Positions 1 through 11,130 of a DNA stretch of 64,000 nt are shown here, one piece after another. The number at the start of each line of letters is the position of its first letter. Position 1 is the stretch's first letter. Where the stretch lies: NCBI GenBank assembly GCA_023101725.1, contig JALJCO010008696.1:1-64000 (forward strand), read 5' to 3'. This DNA is from Atherinomorus stipes. Taxonomy: Eukaryota; Chordata; Actinopteri; Atheriniformes; Atherinidae. The position numbers and the translations under genes are program-made. The notes beneath the pieces are model-generated. The model saw nothing but the letters and a program-made list of their open reading frames with translations, did not search any database and was not told where the DNA came from.

Positions 1-454
1 TTCTGAGATTAACTGAGACGCCAAATTGTTATTGCAATTTGAGGCGTCATGGGACAACCCTAACGGTACAATTTGCTGTCTTCATTCATGTTTTACAAAG
101 ACTTTAACCCTGAGCCAGGCCTTACCACCATGATGATCATACCACAGTCATGCAGGTGTAATATATTTTTTATAACATAGTGGTATCGGTATTCGGTATT
201 GGTTGATACCCACAGCACAAGTATTGGAATTGGTATCAGGAGGAAAAATATGGTCACGGAATATCTCTGGCCAAAGTGTGACGTTCATGAAGGATTATTT
301 GGAGAAAAGTTAGTGTATTCCTGTTTAATTTGAAGAAATTCTCTGTACATCTGAGTTTGTTTTAAGCATGTTTGTTTAGACGTGATTCTTCTTATGTAGA
401 TTGTGAATCACCACAAACCCAAGTGTTAATTGCCTTAATATCAAAGGGACTCAT
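1..454. other. No gene seen
   Basis: AT-rich sequence with no open frame, splice pair or terminal repeat that I can support. It lies just downstream of the integrase pseudogene on the minus strand and could be the decayed remainder of that gene or ordinary intergenic DNA. Confidence 0.4.
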
Positions 455-482
455 CTAAATATAAGTGACTTTGATAACCAAC

Positions 483-1063
483 CTGATGGGTCGCATGTTC
501 CCATCAATATGCCACAAACTGTTGGGGTACGGAGCATGGTAAACACGTCGTGCAACAGTCCGGCTCCATCTTCTTGCAGCAGCAGTGGGGTTTGTCCTTG
601 TCAATGCGTCGCGCACCCTGGCCCGTGTAACAATCACACCTTGTGCACGTAGCAGCGCCCTGATCATCTGAAAGACAAAATTAATGAATTAAAAAAAAAA
701 AAAAAAATTATTCTAACAAGCAGAGGTAGGACCTCTTTAATTCAATTTTTAAATTGTTAATTTAATGCTTATTTAATCAAACTGACAAATTAAATTGTTA
801 ATGTTAATTTCTACCAAAAAGACGAACCTCATTTCCAGAATTTGGGTATTGACTCTGCAGTGACCTGACATGCTCTTGCAGTTGTCTGTCATCTATACAG
901 ACAGTCTACTACTTATGGGTATGCCCATCAGCTTTGACTTCTTGTACAAAAATGACGAGGAACATCCCAGTATTCTTGCCATTTTTTTTTATTGTATGTC
1001 CTTGCTTCATAAGGAAGTCTATGTGCTCCCTGGTGATGTCAATGGCAGGTCTGCCTCTTCTTC
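483..1063 (-). pseudogene. Integrase-core (rve-like) transposon-derived gene, frameshifted fragment
   Basis: Two exon-like pieces on the minus strand resemble the integrase-core-domain proteins that are repeated in fish genomes. The upstream piece (1063-828) begins GRRGRPAIDITREHIDFLMK and then changes frame in a run of nine A at 982-990. It continues in a second frame with ILGCSSSFLYKK and PISSRLSV, shifts again, and ends with DDRQLQEHVRSLQSQYPNSG before a GTTCGT donor. The downstream piece (667-483) follows a TTTCAG acceptor. It reads MIRALLRAQGVIVTRARVRD and later APYPNSLWHIDGNMRPIR, the usual start of the catalytic core. The rest of the core is missing and an in-frame stop follows. Two frameshifts and the missing 3' part make this a dead copy. 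Family assignment is from recalled motif patterns, not a search. Confidence 0.6.
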
Positions 1064-1262
1064 CTAACATGAACGGGGGAGGGGTGGGGGACGGACACAT
1101 AGAAGGACAAAAGAAATAGATTATACATTAGAGAACATTCAATGTATCCGTACAACAGAAATAATGAACAACAGAAAAACTATAAAGTTTAAAAAAAAAG
1201 GTCAAGTAAAAACATATTCAATTCATATTTGTGTTCATATTTTTTATACTCGTTTTTATCCC

Positions 1263-1303
1263 ATGTATGTATGTATGTATGTATGTATGTATGTATGTAT
1301 GTA
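1263..1303. repeat. (GTAT)n microsatellite
   Basis: About ten tandem copies of the tetranucleotide GTAT. The surrounding 1100-1430 interval holds no supported gene. Confidence 0.9.
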
Positions 1304-1432
1304 CACTTTTTAATCTTATATCTGTTGCTTTTGAATGTTTTAAAATGTTCTATGCAAAGTTGAGTTGGCACCAAACAAAGAATTACATAGCCAGTAATGA
1401 TGTACGCCATTAAATGGCACAACTGGGCACAA

Positions 1433-1777
1433 GCCTATAGGGTTTGAAAGTGTGACGTCGGGGACTGGGAAAACCGCAATGCACTGTGTGTCTCACGGTC
1501 AACTGTCAACTTTGTTTACGCTGACTGCATGCACAATGCTGCTCTCGTTCTTTTTCTTAAGATTTACAAGTTTGTTACAAGTTTAAAACATGGTGCAATC
1601 GTGCTGTGTCATTAACTGCCACAATTGCTCACACAATCGTGCCGGTAAAAAATAAATAAATAAAAAATATGGAGTGAGATCTTTTCATTTCTAATGCCAA
1701 GCCAGGGAGCTCACATGGCCTGGATGGCAGCTGTGAGGCAGTTGCATGCTGGCATTGCCACATTCTGACATCCTGTC
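1433..1777 (+). pseudogene. THAP-domain exon fragment of an ISL2EU-like transposon
   Basis: The ATG at 1590 opens MVQSCCVINCHNCSHNRAG, which has the C-x4-C spacing that begins a THAP zinc-binding domain. A GT donor follows at 1645. Downstream, 1672-1770 reads FSFLMPSQGAHMAWMAAVRQ, matching the next part of a THAP domain, but a neighbouring frame is needed for the preceding GVRSF segment. The later Cys-x2-His of the domain is absent. THAP plus YqaJ exonuclease-like proteins are known from ISL2EU elements of the PIF superfamily. The TAGGG-initial sequence and GTGACGTCGG at 1438-1466 resemble the sequence near 8212-8242, which would be a transposon end. The fragment is decayed, and the name is inference from motifs. 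Confidence 0.45.
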
Positions 1778-1787
1778 ATGTGTGTTC

Positions 1788-2577
1788 AGACCAAGCGCGA
1801 TTTTGGCGTCAAGTTTACATGCAAAGTCAATGGCCGACGCGCGTCGAGGAGGCGTCGAAAAACCTGCGGCGCGTTTCGCGCGTCGAGGCGCGAGTTTTGA
1901 TATTTTGAGCGTTTGAAGGGCGTCAGACGCCGGAGTTGGAAAATCTGAACTTTGGCGTCTTGACGCGGGGCGTCGACCAATCAGAGCGAGTCATGACGCA
2001 GACACACTTTTTCTGACAGGAGAGGAAACACCCAGAAAAACCAGGGGAATCTCCTCTCTATCTGAAGACAGAGGAGGATAAACTGTGATCTGTGTCCGGT
2101 CCCGGTTTCTGAACGGGACCTGCTGTCCTGATGGGACTTACAGGGCTGATAATGCTGCCCCGCATCGGGACAGCGGGACGTTAAACTGGGCCGGATCAGA
2201 CGGCTGAAAGTGCTGCTCGCCAGCAGCTCTTGGAGTAAATGATGAAAATCATCACTGTCAGAACACCTGGAATCATTTTGTGGACCGGACACAGAGCAGA
2301 GATGTCCGGCGACGACGTTCCCCGCTTTATTTATCACATAAAGCTGCGCCGCTCTCTCTCCTGCACCTGCCATGATGCAGACAGAGCAAAAAGAAAAGAG
2401 AAAGGAGAGGCTCCTCCCACGGCGCGGCGAGCGCGGCTTGGCTGGGCATCTCTCGCCGCGCGTCAGGGCGTCAAGATGCTGGAAATCAAGCGTCTGACTT
2501 TTTAATGAGCAAGCGTCCAACTTTGGGCGTCAGGCGCGATTTTGACGATATGTATGGGCTTCCATACGCTGGGGATT
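1788..2577. mobile_element. Non-autonomous hAT-like element with 8-bp target duplication
   Basis: A GC-rich block, full of GGCGTC/GACGCC words, is flanked by a perfect 8-bp direct repeat GTGTGTTC (1780-1787 and 2578-2585). An 8-bp duplication is characteristic of hAT-type insertion. Terminal inverted repeats are short or degenerate. The minus strand is open for 179 codons at 1981-2520, but I recognise no protein there and treat it as a consequence of high GC. Confidence 0.5.
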
Positions 2578-4060
2578 GTGTGTTCTGATCAGTTTCCAAA
2601 ATAAAATTTTAGCTTCTGAAATAAGATTTTAAACAGTTGTGATGGAGCTCAGTGTTTATCTGAACCAGTTCTGTCCTAGTGGCTTTGGCCGTTTTGAAAA
2701 CTGGAGTGGTCGCTGTAAAATAGGCAAGCCGCTCTGTCCCAGCGGCTTTGGAGACTAAAGTTGAAGTCCTATGTGTGTGTGTTGGGGGGGGGGGGGGAGG
2801 CAATGCCTTTTCAGTCATGTGTTTTTTTCCTAACTCAAGTTTTTATTGAACTTTTCAGAGACTAGGTACATGGCACACTTGGGGGGATAAAACTTTATTC
2901 TCATCAAATCTTTATGTCCATGATTTTCTCCCAAATAAACTTGTTGGCCAATGTCTACCTAGGAAAAACTTAACTTGTAGCCTATCTGCATTGAAGCATA
3001 TATGCTGCTATTTAATGTTATTTATTTAATGTTAGCCCTACTGCTATTCTAGTCAAGTCCGTGTGAAAAAATACAAATACATTTTCTTGTTGACAAATAA
3101 CAGCACATGCTTTTACTGTAAGCATAACTTCTGTAAAGATGTGCTACCTCCTGGCATAAGAAGGTAGCAGGAGTGATGACACTAATGTAAAATGTAGGCT
3201 GGGTATTGAATTGACAGAAAAAGAGGTGGGACGCAAATGGATTGTTTAAAAAACAAATAAAACCCAGCAACAACAACAACAACAAAAAAAAACAATGCCC
3301 AACTCACTCATAAAAGCGTAAGCCGCTGGGACAGAGCGGCTCGCCTATTTCATAGCGGCCATCACTGTGTAAGAACGGGGTAGAGATTGACCAGTCCACA
3401 CGTCCACATATGCAGCCACTACACCAGAAACACCAAGACTGGGGCAGGCTCGGGTCCACACCATCACTGTGAGGCTGCAGCGCAAGACCCCCAACTGCCC
3501 AGCCAAAAGTCCGATCATCCTCGGGAACCCCCACAATGAGCAGGCAGAACCCCACAAAGAGAAAGATTCTAGAGGAAATAAGGAGTTTACCAGAATTTTA
3601 ATTAGGCTACTTAAAATAATCGGAACTATTAACAACAGCATGGATAAAAACACGAAAAAAAACTTTATGAAATAATGTGCTAAAAATGGTAGATTATAGT
3701 ACTATGTTAAGTTAAATAAAATAAAGTTTCCATCTCCATCTGTCCACAGTAGCAGAACACTGAGGAGCGGGGCGTGTTATTGGGAAAAGGCAGACCACTG
3801 AGAAAACGGCAAGTGCCGTTTGCCTTTTTGGATCTCGGCGCTGCTGCAGAAACTCCTCTGCGTTACCTGTTGGACATGCTGCAGACTGTGGTCACTTGCG
3901 TATCGGCAGTGAGCCTGGCACCCCAGCGGCTGGAGTCTCCTCCGTGTCTCCATTGGGAGTTGCAGTTACCAGTGCATCCGCCCTTCTGGCTGCACATGAT
4001 CTTCATAAACATTTCTGTTCTTTAACTTTTCAATAAAGTCTTGGGCGCAGCCGGGAAATT
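2578..4060. repeat. Composite of dispersed repeats
   Basis: Sequence at 2580-2680 recurs at 6615-6720. The 2710-2760 segment with GCCGCTCTGTCCCAGCGGCT recurs inverted at 3311-3358. The end (3930-4050) recurs at 33287-33395 in the loop of the 32.8-34.2 kb foldback element. No conserved coding domain was seen, although minus-strand frames at 3304-3653 are open for about 100 codons. Poly-G lies at 2787-2799. Confidence 0.45.
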
Positions 4061-4991
4061 TTGGGGGTGTCAAATCCCCCAAACCTCTAAAATGCATAGA
4101 AAACTATACTAACTAAATACGCTATCATCATGTCAGTACATCTATCCATATATCTGTCTCTCTTTGTGTTGTTTTCTCTTCCTGACACTAACCTCTGCAT
4201 TTAGGCTACCCAGGCTTGGGACCAACACAAGGAGGACACTGGCTTCTGTCTGCTGAGACAGGCTCGCTCGCTCCCTCCCCCCCCCCCCCCCTCCCTCCCT
4301 CGACTGTTATCTCTATTTATTTTTTGTGTATTTTTTGTCATTTTTATTTCTTTAGTTCTTTACACAGCATGGCTCTTATCACTCATAACATCAGTCGTCT
4401 GCTTTTCTGTGTTAAAGTCCTAACAAATGCGTCCATATTCACACCTGTTGTCATAGCCTTCTTGTGAGCCAGAGTAACTTGATTTTTTCTCACATGTAGC
4501 ATTGTACGGTGGAAGGGGAAAAACACGAGATAAAGAGGAGAAAGAGCTCTCACATTAGAATGGTTAGAATTTGTGGCTAGTCACTATGGAGGAGCAGTAA
4601 TGATCGCTCTGCTGCTGCTAATGCCGCAGTTCTGCTACCGGCAGCAACGCTGTGCTAGCTTTAGCTTTAGCAACAAGAAATCTGCTCATAGTGACTCGAC
4701 TGTTCAAATTACAAAAGAGAGAGCAATAAGAGAGACATAGAGAGAACACGTTGAGAGAAAGAGTAACCAAATACTCTCGTGACAGAGGGCGGAAGAAACC
4801 TAAAAATAGTGGCTGAGCTAACGGCAGCATGTCTGTGTGCTGGACTGTGACTGTGAGTGAGACGCGGGTTCAGGTTGACTGAGAGGAAGGTGAAGGACTG
4901 GCCCGGACTGGACACACCTTCCCCATGTATCTACCATGGCTACCAATCAGTAGCTATTTTGAATGGGGGGGGGGGGGGGGGGGTTAGTTAC
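4061..4991. other. No gene seen; homopolymer runs
   Basis: Holds a C-rich run near 4278-4292 and a long poly-G run at about 4965-4983. Short minus-strand frames at 4618-4915 show no recognisable domain. Confidence 0.4.
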
Positions 4992-5229
4992 CTGAACTAA
5001 CTCGCCTTATGAAGAAACGACTACCCTCTTCTCGCTGCAAATTAGCCGACGTCAGCGCGCGAAGTTCAGTCAGACTGGTTTTCAGTTCGTTGTAAGTTTC
5101 TGGAGATAACAAGTGTTCGATTCTCTGAAGATTTCTAACACAACTGTCAACTGAACGGCATTCTCTGTTGCCACAAATTCCCTTGGCTAAGGGCTCCACC
5201 AATTTCGTGACTTTTTCTGGAGATTCTGT
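4992..5229 (-). CDS. Candidate internal coding exon, unknown protein
   Basis: An open stretch of about 79 codons on the minus strand starts after a weak TAG acceptor and ends at a plausible GTAACT donor. It contains a soluble, helical-looking segment: LVEPLAKGICGNRECRSVD, then LQRIEHLLSPETYNELKTSL and TELRALTSANLQREEG. Residue composition and the donor look like a real exon rather than a shadow, but tandem stop codons lie just upstream and no partner exon was found. It sits 90 bp from a foldback element, so it may be transposon-derived. I do not recognise the family. Confidence 0.25.
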
Positions 5230-5317
5230 CTACTACTCCCGTCGCTTGTCGCGTGTGCTTCCAGCCTCCTACCTAAGAGAAAGCATAGAGAGGAAGCACT
5301 GAGAGGAAGCGAAAGTC

Positions 5318-6000
5318 TTATAGGGAGCCGAAGTCACGCCTCTATTTCCGCATCATGGGACCTAAGAGACTGTATGAAATAATGGGAGAAAATAATTATC
5401 TTCTGGTTTCTGTCGTTTTCTGTTCTAGAGTCCAGATATGTTGGTTGAGGATTTAAATGAAAATTTTTCATGCAGAAAGAAAAAAAATAAAATACCGCGA
5501 AGATTTTCGATAATTTCAGGATTTACTTGAAGCCTCTTTGTAGATTACAGCCCCCGCCGCAAGTGATGACGTCGCCCCCTGCGGCGGGCGTAAACCAGAC
5601 TGGACATCGCTCCATCGGCGTGATGGAAAGACTCAACATTTCCTGACTTAAAACGGTTTTCACCTCTGTTCATGCGTTTTTTCCCGTTCTTGAAAAAAAG
5701 AAAGTAAAAAGCGGTGACGTGCCGGAGTAAAATCACAACGTCGGTTGCGACGAGGGCTCTAGTCCACACAGAGGTTTCAAACAAATCCTGAAATCATCTA
5801 AAATCTTCGTGGTATTTTATTTTTTCTTTGCACGAAAAATTTTCATTTAAATCCATAACCAACATATCTGGAATCCAGGACAGAGAACGACTGGGACCAG
5901 AAGATAATTATTTTCTCCCCATTGACTTCCATTCATATTTTTTCGTCTTAGGTCTTAGGTCCCATGATGCGGAAGCAGAGGGTGGGCTTGGGAACGTGAC
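5318..6000. mobile_element. Foldback (long inverted-repeat) element
   Basis: Sequence at about 5355-5535 reappears inverted at about 5775-5965, including GCATCATGGGACC at the outer end and ATTTAAATGAAAATTTT inside. Arms of roughly 180-190 bp flank a loop of about 240 bp. The right outer end, CTTGGGAACGTGACGTCAC, is similar to the reverse complement of 8212-8235, which suggests a shared transposon terminus. No coding capacity was recognised. Confidence 0.65.
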
Positions 6001-6475
6001 GTCACAGCTTAAGCCCCGCGGGGGTCGACGTGAGGATTCTCCATGTTTTGAGGCCATTGTTTGAAGTCGGGCTACTTACGTAACATGGGTAGAATTTGCT
6101 GGTTACATGCTGGCATTCCGACATACTGTCATTTCAACATACCATCCTGAAATCCCGCTAGTCTGGCACACAAACGTCCCACCATTCCGACAAGGCTTTC
6201 CATGTAAGGAAAAAGAGTCTCTGACTCGGTGCTGTCAGGTACTGAACTGCAAACGATGAAGAGAGCCTCATTAGGAGGTTAGCTTCTGCAAATGGATAAA
6301 TATTTGCTGCCACAACACACAATTTGGTAATTTGGTAAAATGCCAAGGAATGAAATCCAGTTTGGGGGGGGGGTGCTCCAAATATGAAAACTGCAGTGCG
6401 TTTGCATATAAACAGACGAGAGGATACAATGATGGCAAATAGATTACTTATCTAAAATATATATTAAAAAGCACA

Positions 6476-6524
<49 letters not shown>

Positions 6525-7756
6525 GAATTAGATATAATTAACAGTACAGTGCGCAATCTTTCTCCTATTGCTTTTTAAATTGTGCCAAGAGCGAGCGCGC
6601 TGGTGATTTCTTTAACTGTGTGTTCTGATTAATTTTCAAAATAAAGTTTTAGCTTCTGAAATCAGATTTTTAAACAGTTCTGATGGAGCTCAGTGTTCAT
6701 CTGGATGATGCGGCTTCATTCCTGAACCATTTCACTGAATGTGGACGAGCCGCTGCGTCTGGAGATTAAAAAAAAAAAAAAAAAAAAGTGTAATGCCGGC
6801 ATCCATACATGCGCACAATGATGCGCCCTCCCCTGCTGTACAGCATGGAGACTGGACATTATTCACACTTTTTCTCTGGAATGACTCAGTGCCTTCAGGT
6901 GTCACCTGCAGCGTCGTCATTGATATCTGTAACTGCAGTTATTAATGTTGCGTTATGATGCCAGCGCGCGCAAAAGACGCGCGGCTCTGTGGAGAGCTCT
7001 GCTCCAGCTGCGGTGACTGACGGTGATTTTTCTGCTGACAGTCAGTGATCCTGAGATTCAGACATGAATCTAACATGTTTCAGACCAGCTGGAGTTGCAT
7101 TAATACATTGAGGTGGATTATATTTACTGTTTCAGGAGATTTTGATAAAGATTATGAAGTTGCTTTGCGAGGTTGTGGAGTAAAGTTGATGCTGTAAAAG
7201 TTCGTAGAAATCTGAATGCCGGAGGAGGTTTTTAAAGGAATTATTGGAATGGTGGGATGTCATTTCGATCATAGGATGAAAAAAATGCCAGAATGATGAG
7301 ACGTTTAGTTGTTGCTATTTTGACAGTTGGGTCCATGTCGGAATGGAGGAATGTCAGCATGGCATTGCCTCGAACCTTTGCTGTGATGTGGGTTGCAATT
7401 TTCCTGCACATGATCGATCTGGAAAAAAACTGGAAACCGGCCGTCTTTTTAAAAATTTTTATTTCTTTTTCAGTTTCCAACATGAAAACAAAATCAAGGG
7501 AGTCTTGTGTCAGAAGTAACCCGGAGGAGGCGGATGGCATGGATAGTAGCTACAAGACGCACAGACATACATTTGACTAACATCCCATCCTTCCTCGTGT
7601 GCTGTAGGCATTTTCATTCCGGTAGTGCAAATATGTGTCATAATTGGACGATAACCTTCATACTTTCTCCCACTTTTCATTGAAATTGCCCGTAAAGCTA
7701 CCTTTTTTATTTTGTAACATAACCTCTGTATATAGTGCGGTTAGCATGCTAACAGG
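6001..7756. repeat. Repeat-derived sequence, no gene; (AT)n at 6481-6515
   Basis: 6615-6790 is a diverged second copy of 2580-2762 (shared TTTTAGCTTCTGAAAT and GATGGAGCTCAGTGTT). The (AT)n tract lies at 6481-6515 and a poly-A run at 6770-6787. Open frames at 7241-7580 on both strands show no recognisable domain. Confidence 0.5.
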
Positions 7757-8085
7757 CTACAAGGAAGCCTCATTCAAACACATGAATGAATGGAACCCTG
7801 GAAAAGCACTTATGATGATGTTGTCTGAGCCCATCGGTTTGCAGGCTTCCATATCTTGGACCCAGCCGTTCGTAAACTGTTCATGAGCTTCCAGGGACGT
7901 GTAATTCCAAAACTGAGACGAAGTGTAGGCACTCGTGCCACAGACCAAGTATGTGAAAATATTGTTAGAGGAAGCAGAAGATCAGGGTCACGGGTCCACT
8001 CTGTAGCCAGCATTTCATATGGATCCTTATCTCCGATTAACGCAATCTTCTCAGATAGCGTCTCATTGCCTCGGTAAGAAGTTTA
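7757..8085 (-). pseudogene. YqaJ/SWIM-type transposon protein fragment (ISL2EU-like)
   Basis: The minus strand carries, in two frames, pieces of a protein type common in fish ISL2EU-like elements. One frame has RGNETLSEKIALIGDKDPYE and EWTRDPDLLLP. Another continues with YLVCGTSAYTSSQFWNYTSL, EAHEQFTNGWVQDMEA. The pattern DP-E...EW..DP..LP, then YL-x-G-x-SAYT-x2-QF, then a GWV motif is what I recall for these proteins upstream of the YqaJ nuclease domain. The required frame change and missing flanks show decay. Sequence at 8170-8242 resembles the ends of the 5.3 kb foldback and of the THAP fragment at 1.4 kb. Confidence 0.45.
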
Positions 8086-9099
8086 TCCTGGTACCGGTCT
8101 TTTTCTTTCTTTTTAAACTTTAAGCATCCTGCCGTTTTCTTGTTCTCAGTCGGTCTCTCCGGCTGGCCTCAAAACATGGCAGCGGTGTGTTGTTTACCTC
8201 CCACAATGCATTGCGTTGTGACGTCGGTTCCCAAGCCCTATTGACGAGCTACAACGACGAAATGAAAAAAAAAAAAAAAAAAAAAAAAAACAACGACGAA
8301 ATGTTACGTCAATTTGTTAGTCATCGGTGTTTTCTGATATCTGAAATGAAAATTATAACTAGTATCAACTGAATTGTGGAGGTCTGAAAACAGAGTTTGT
8401 CCTAGTAAGAATTCTTTACAGACATCTACAGAATATTTATTTCATATCAGGAGGAATGTCATTTTAGATATCTTTAATAAAATTCCTACTTGTGACAAAC
8501 TAACATTTCAGATATCTAAGAATGACATTCTTATAGGACTAGGACAAATGCATCACTTTCCCCATTCATGTGTTTGTTTTTTACTTCTGGATATCTAAAA
8601 TGACATTCCTCCTATCTGAAAAATTAACATTCTGGATGTCTGTAAAGGAAATTCTTACTAGGACAAACTCATATTTTCAGACCTACATATATTCAGTTAA
8701 GTTACTAGTAAGAATTTTCATTTCAGATATAAAAAATGAATGATACATTCCAGATATCTACAAATATAATTTTTACAGTCAAAAAATAAAGTTTTTACTA
8801 GTAAAAATGTCGTTACAGATATCAGCATTGGTAATATGGACTAGTTAGAAGTAAATTTCAGATATCTGAAGCTATAATTATGCCTTGGAACAATTCATTT
8901 ACAAATATCTCCCAAAACATTTTGCCTACTCATGACAGGATGATGGTACACCATTTTATATTTTTTAAAACGCAAAACAGATGAATCTCCAAAATATCTC
9001 TTGTGGTAGTATTAAAGTCATTCTTCCTCATCAGAAATTGGAATTTTCCTTTTCAGATTTTTAATTATAGATATCCTCAATTACCTTTTTACAAGGACA

Positions 9100-10430
9100 A
9101 ATGATGTCATTTTCTCCATTCATGTGTATTGGGTTTTTACTTCTGGATATATAAAATAACATTCCTCCTATCTGAAATAACTATTCCGGATGTCTGTAAA
9201 GGAATTCTTACTAGGACAAACTCTATTTTCAGATATCTAAAATAACATTCTTACTAGGACAAACTCTATTTTCAGATATCTAAAATAACATTCTTACTAG
9301 GACAAACTCTATTTTCAGATATCTAAAATAACATTCTTACTAGTACAAATGACATCACTTTCCCCATTCATGTGTATTGGGTTTTTACTTCTGGATATCT
9401 AAAATGACATTCCTCCTATCTGAAATAACTATTCTGGATATCTGCAAAGGAATTCTTACTAGGACAAACTCTATTTTCAGATATCTAAAATAACATTCTT
9501 ACTAGTACAAATGACGTCACTTTCTCCATTCATGTGTATGAGGTTTTTACTTCTGGATATCTAAAATGACATTCCTCCTATCTGAAATAACTATTCTGGA
9601 TATCTGCAAAGGAATTCTTACTAGGACAAACTCTATTTTCAGATATCTAAAATAACATTCTTACTAGTACAAATGACATCACTTTCCCCATTCATGTGTA
9701 TTGGTTTTTACTTCTGGATATCTAAAATGACATTCCTCCTATCTGAAATAACTATTCTGGATATCTGCAAAAGGAATTCTTACTAGGACAAACTCTATTT
9801 TCAGATATCTAAAATAACATTCTTACTAGTACAAATGACGTCACTTTCTCCATTCATGTGTATGGGTTTTTACTTCTGGATATCTAAAATGACATTCCTC
9901 CTATCTGAAATAACTATTCTGGATGTCTGTAAAGAAATTCTTACTAGGACAAACTCTATTTTCAGATATCTAAAATAACATTCTTACTAGGACAAACTCT
10001 ATTTTCAGATATCTAAAATAACATTCTTACTAGTACAAATGACATCACTTTCTCCATTCATGTGTATTGGGTTTTTACTTCTGGATATCTAAAATGACAT
10101 TCCTCCTATCTGAAATAACTATTCTGGATGTCTGTAAAGGATTCTTACTAGGACAAACTCTATTTTCAGATATCTAAAATAACATTCTTACTAGGACAAA
10201 CTCTATTTTCAGATATCTAAAATAACATTCTTACTAGTACAAATGACATCATTTCTCTGTGTGGTTTTCTTCTGGATATCTAAAATGACATTCCTTATCT
10301 GAAATAACTATTCTGGATGTCTGTAAAGGATTCTTACTAGGACAAACTCTTTTTCAGATATCTAAAATAAATTCTTACTAGGACAAACTCTATTTTAGAT
10401 ATCTAAAATAACATTCTTACTAGGACAATA
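9100..10430 (+). repeat. 162-bp tandem array, left orientation
   Basis: The landmark CATTCATGTG begins at 9365, 9527, 9689 and 9851, giving an exact 162-bp period, and next at 10055 after extra 43-bp subunits. Each unit includes a 43-bp subrepeat (TTCAGATATCTAAAATAACA followed by TTCTTACTAGGACAAACT). Extra copies of the subrepeat account for the longer intervals. Confidence 0.85.
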
Positions 10431-11130
10431 TTTATTTCAGATAGGAGGAATGTTATTTTAGATATCCAGAAGTAAAAACCCAATACACATGAATGGGGAA
10501 AGTGATGTCATTTGTCCTAGTAAGAATGTTATTTTAGATGTCTGGATGTCATTTGTCTCTAGTAAGAATGTTATTTTAGATATCTGAAAATAGAGTTTGT
10601 CTAGTAAGAATGTTTTATTTTAGATATCTGAAAATAGAGTTTTGCCTAGTAGAATTCTTCTTTACAGACATCCAGAATAGTTATTTCAGATAGGAGGAAT
10701 GTTATTTTAGATATCCAGAAGTAAAAACCCAATACACATGAATTGGGAAAGTGATGTCATTTGTCTAGTAAGAATGTTATTTTAGATGTTATCTGATGAC
10801 TTTGACGTCATTTGTCCTTCGAATGGGGAAAGTGATGTTCATTTGTACTAGTAAGAATGTTATTTTAGATGTCTGATGATGTCATTTGTCCTAGTAAGAA
10901 TGTTATTTTTTTAGATATCTGAAAATAGAGTTTGTTCCTAGTAAGAATGTTATTTTAGATATCTGAAAATAGAGTTTGTCCTAGTAAGAATTCCTTTACA
11001 GACATCCAGAATATTTTATTTCAGATAGGAGGAATGTTTATTAATTTTAGATATCCAGAAGTAAAAAACCCAACTATCACATATGAATAGGGGAAAGTGA
11101 CATCATTTGTCCTAGTAAGAATGTCATTTT
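10431..11130 (-). repeat. Same tandem array, inverted orientation
   Basis: From about 10431 the same words occur as reverse complements (GATAGGAGGAATGT, ATATCCAGAAGTAAAAACCC, TTTGTCCTAGTAAGAAT). Units here are shorter and more rearranged than in the left array, with several small insertions and deletions. Confidence 0.8.

Noticed and set aside
1981..2520. 179-codon minus-strand frame
   Set aside because: It lies wholly within a GC-rich non-autonomous hAT-like element and shows no known domain.
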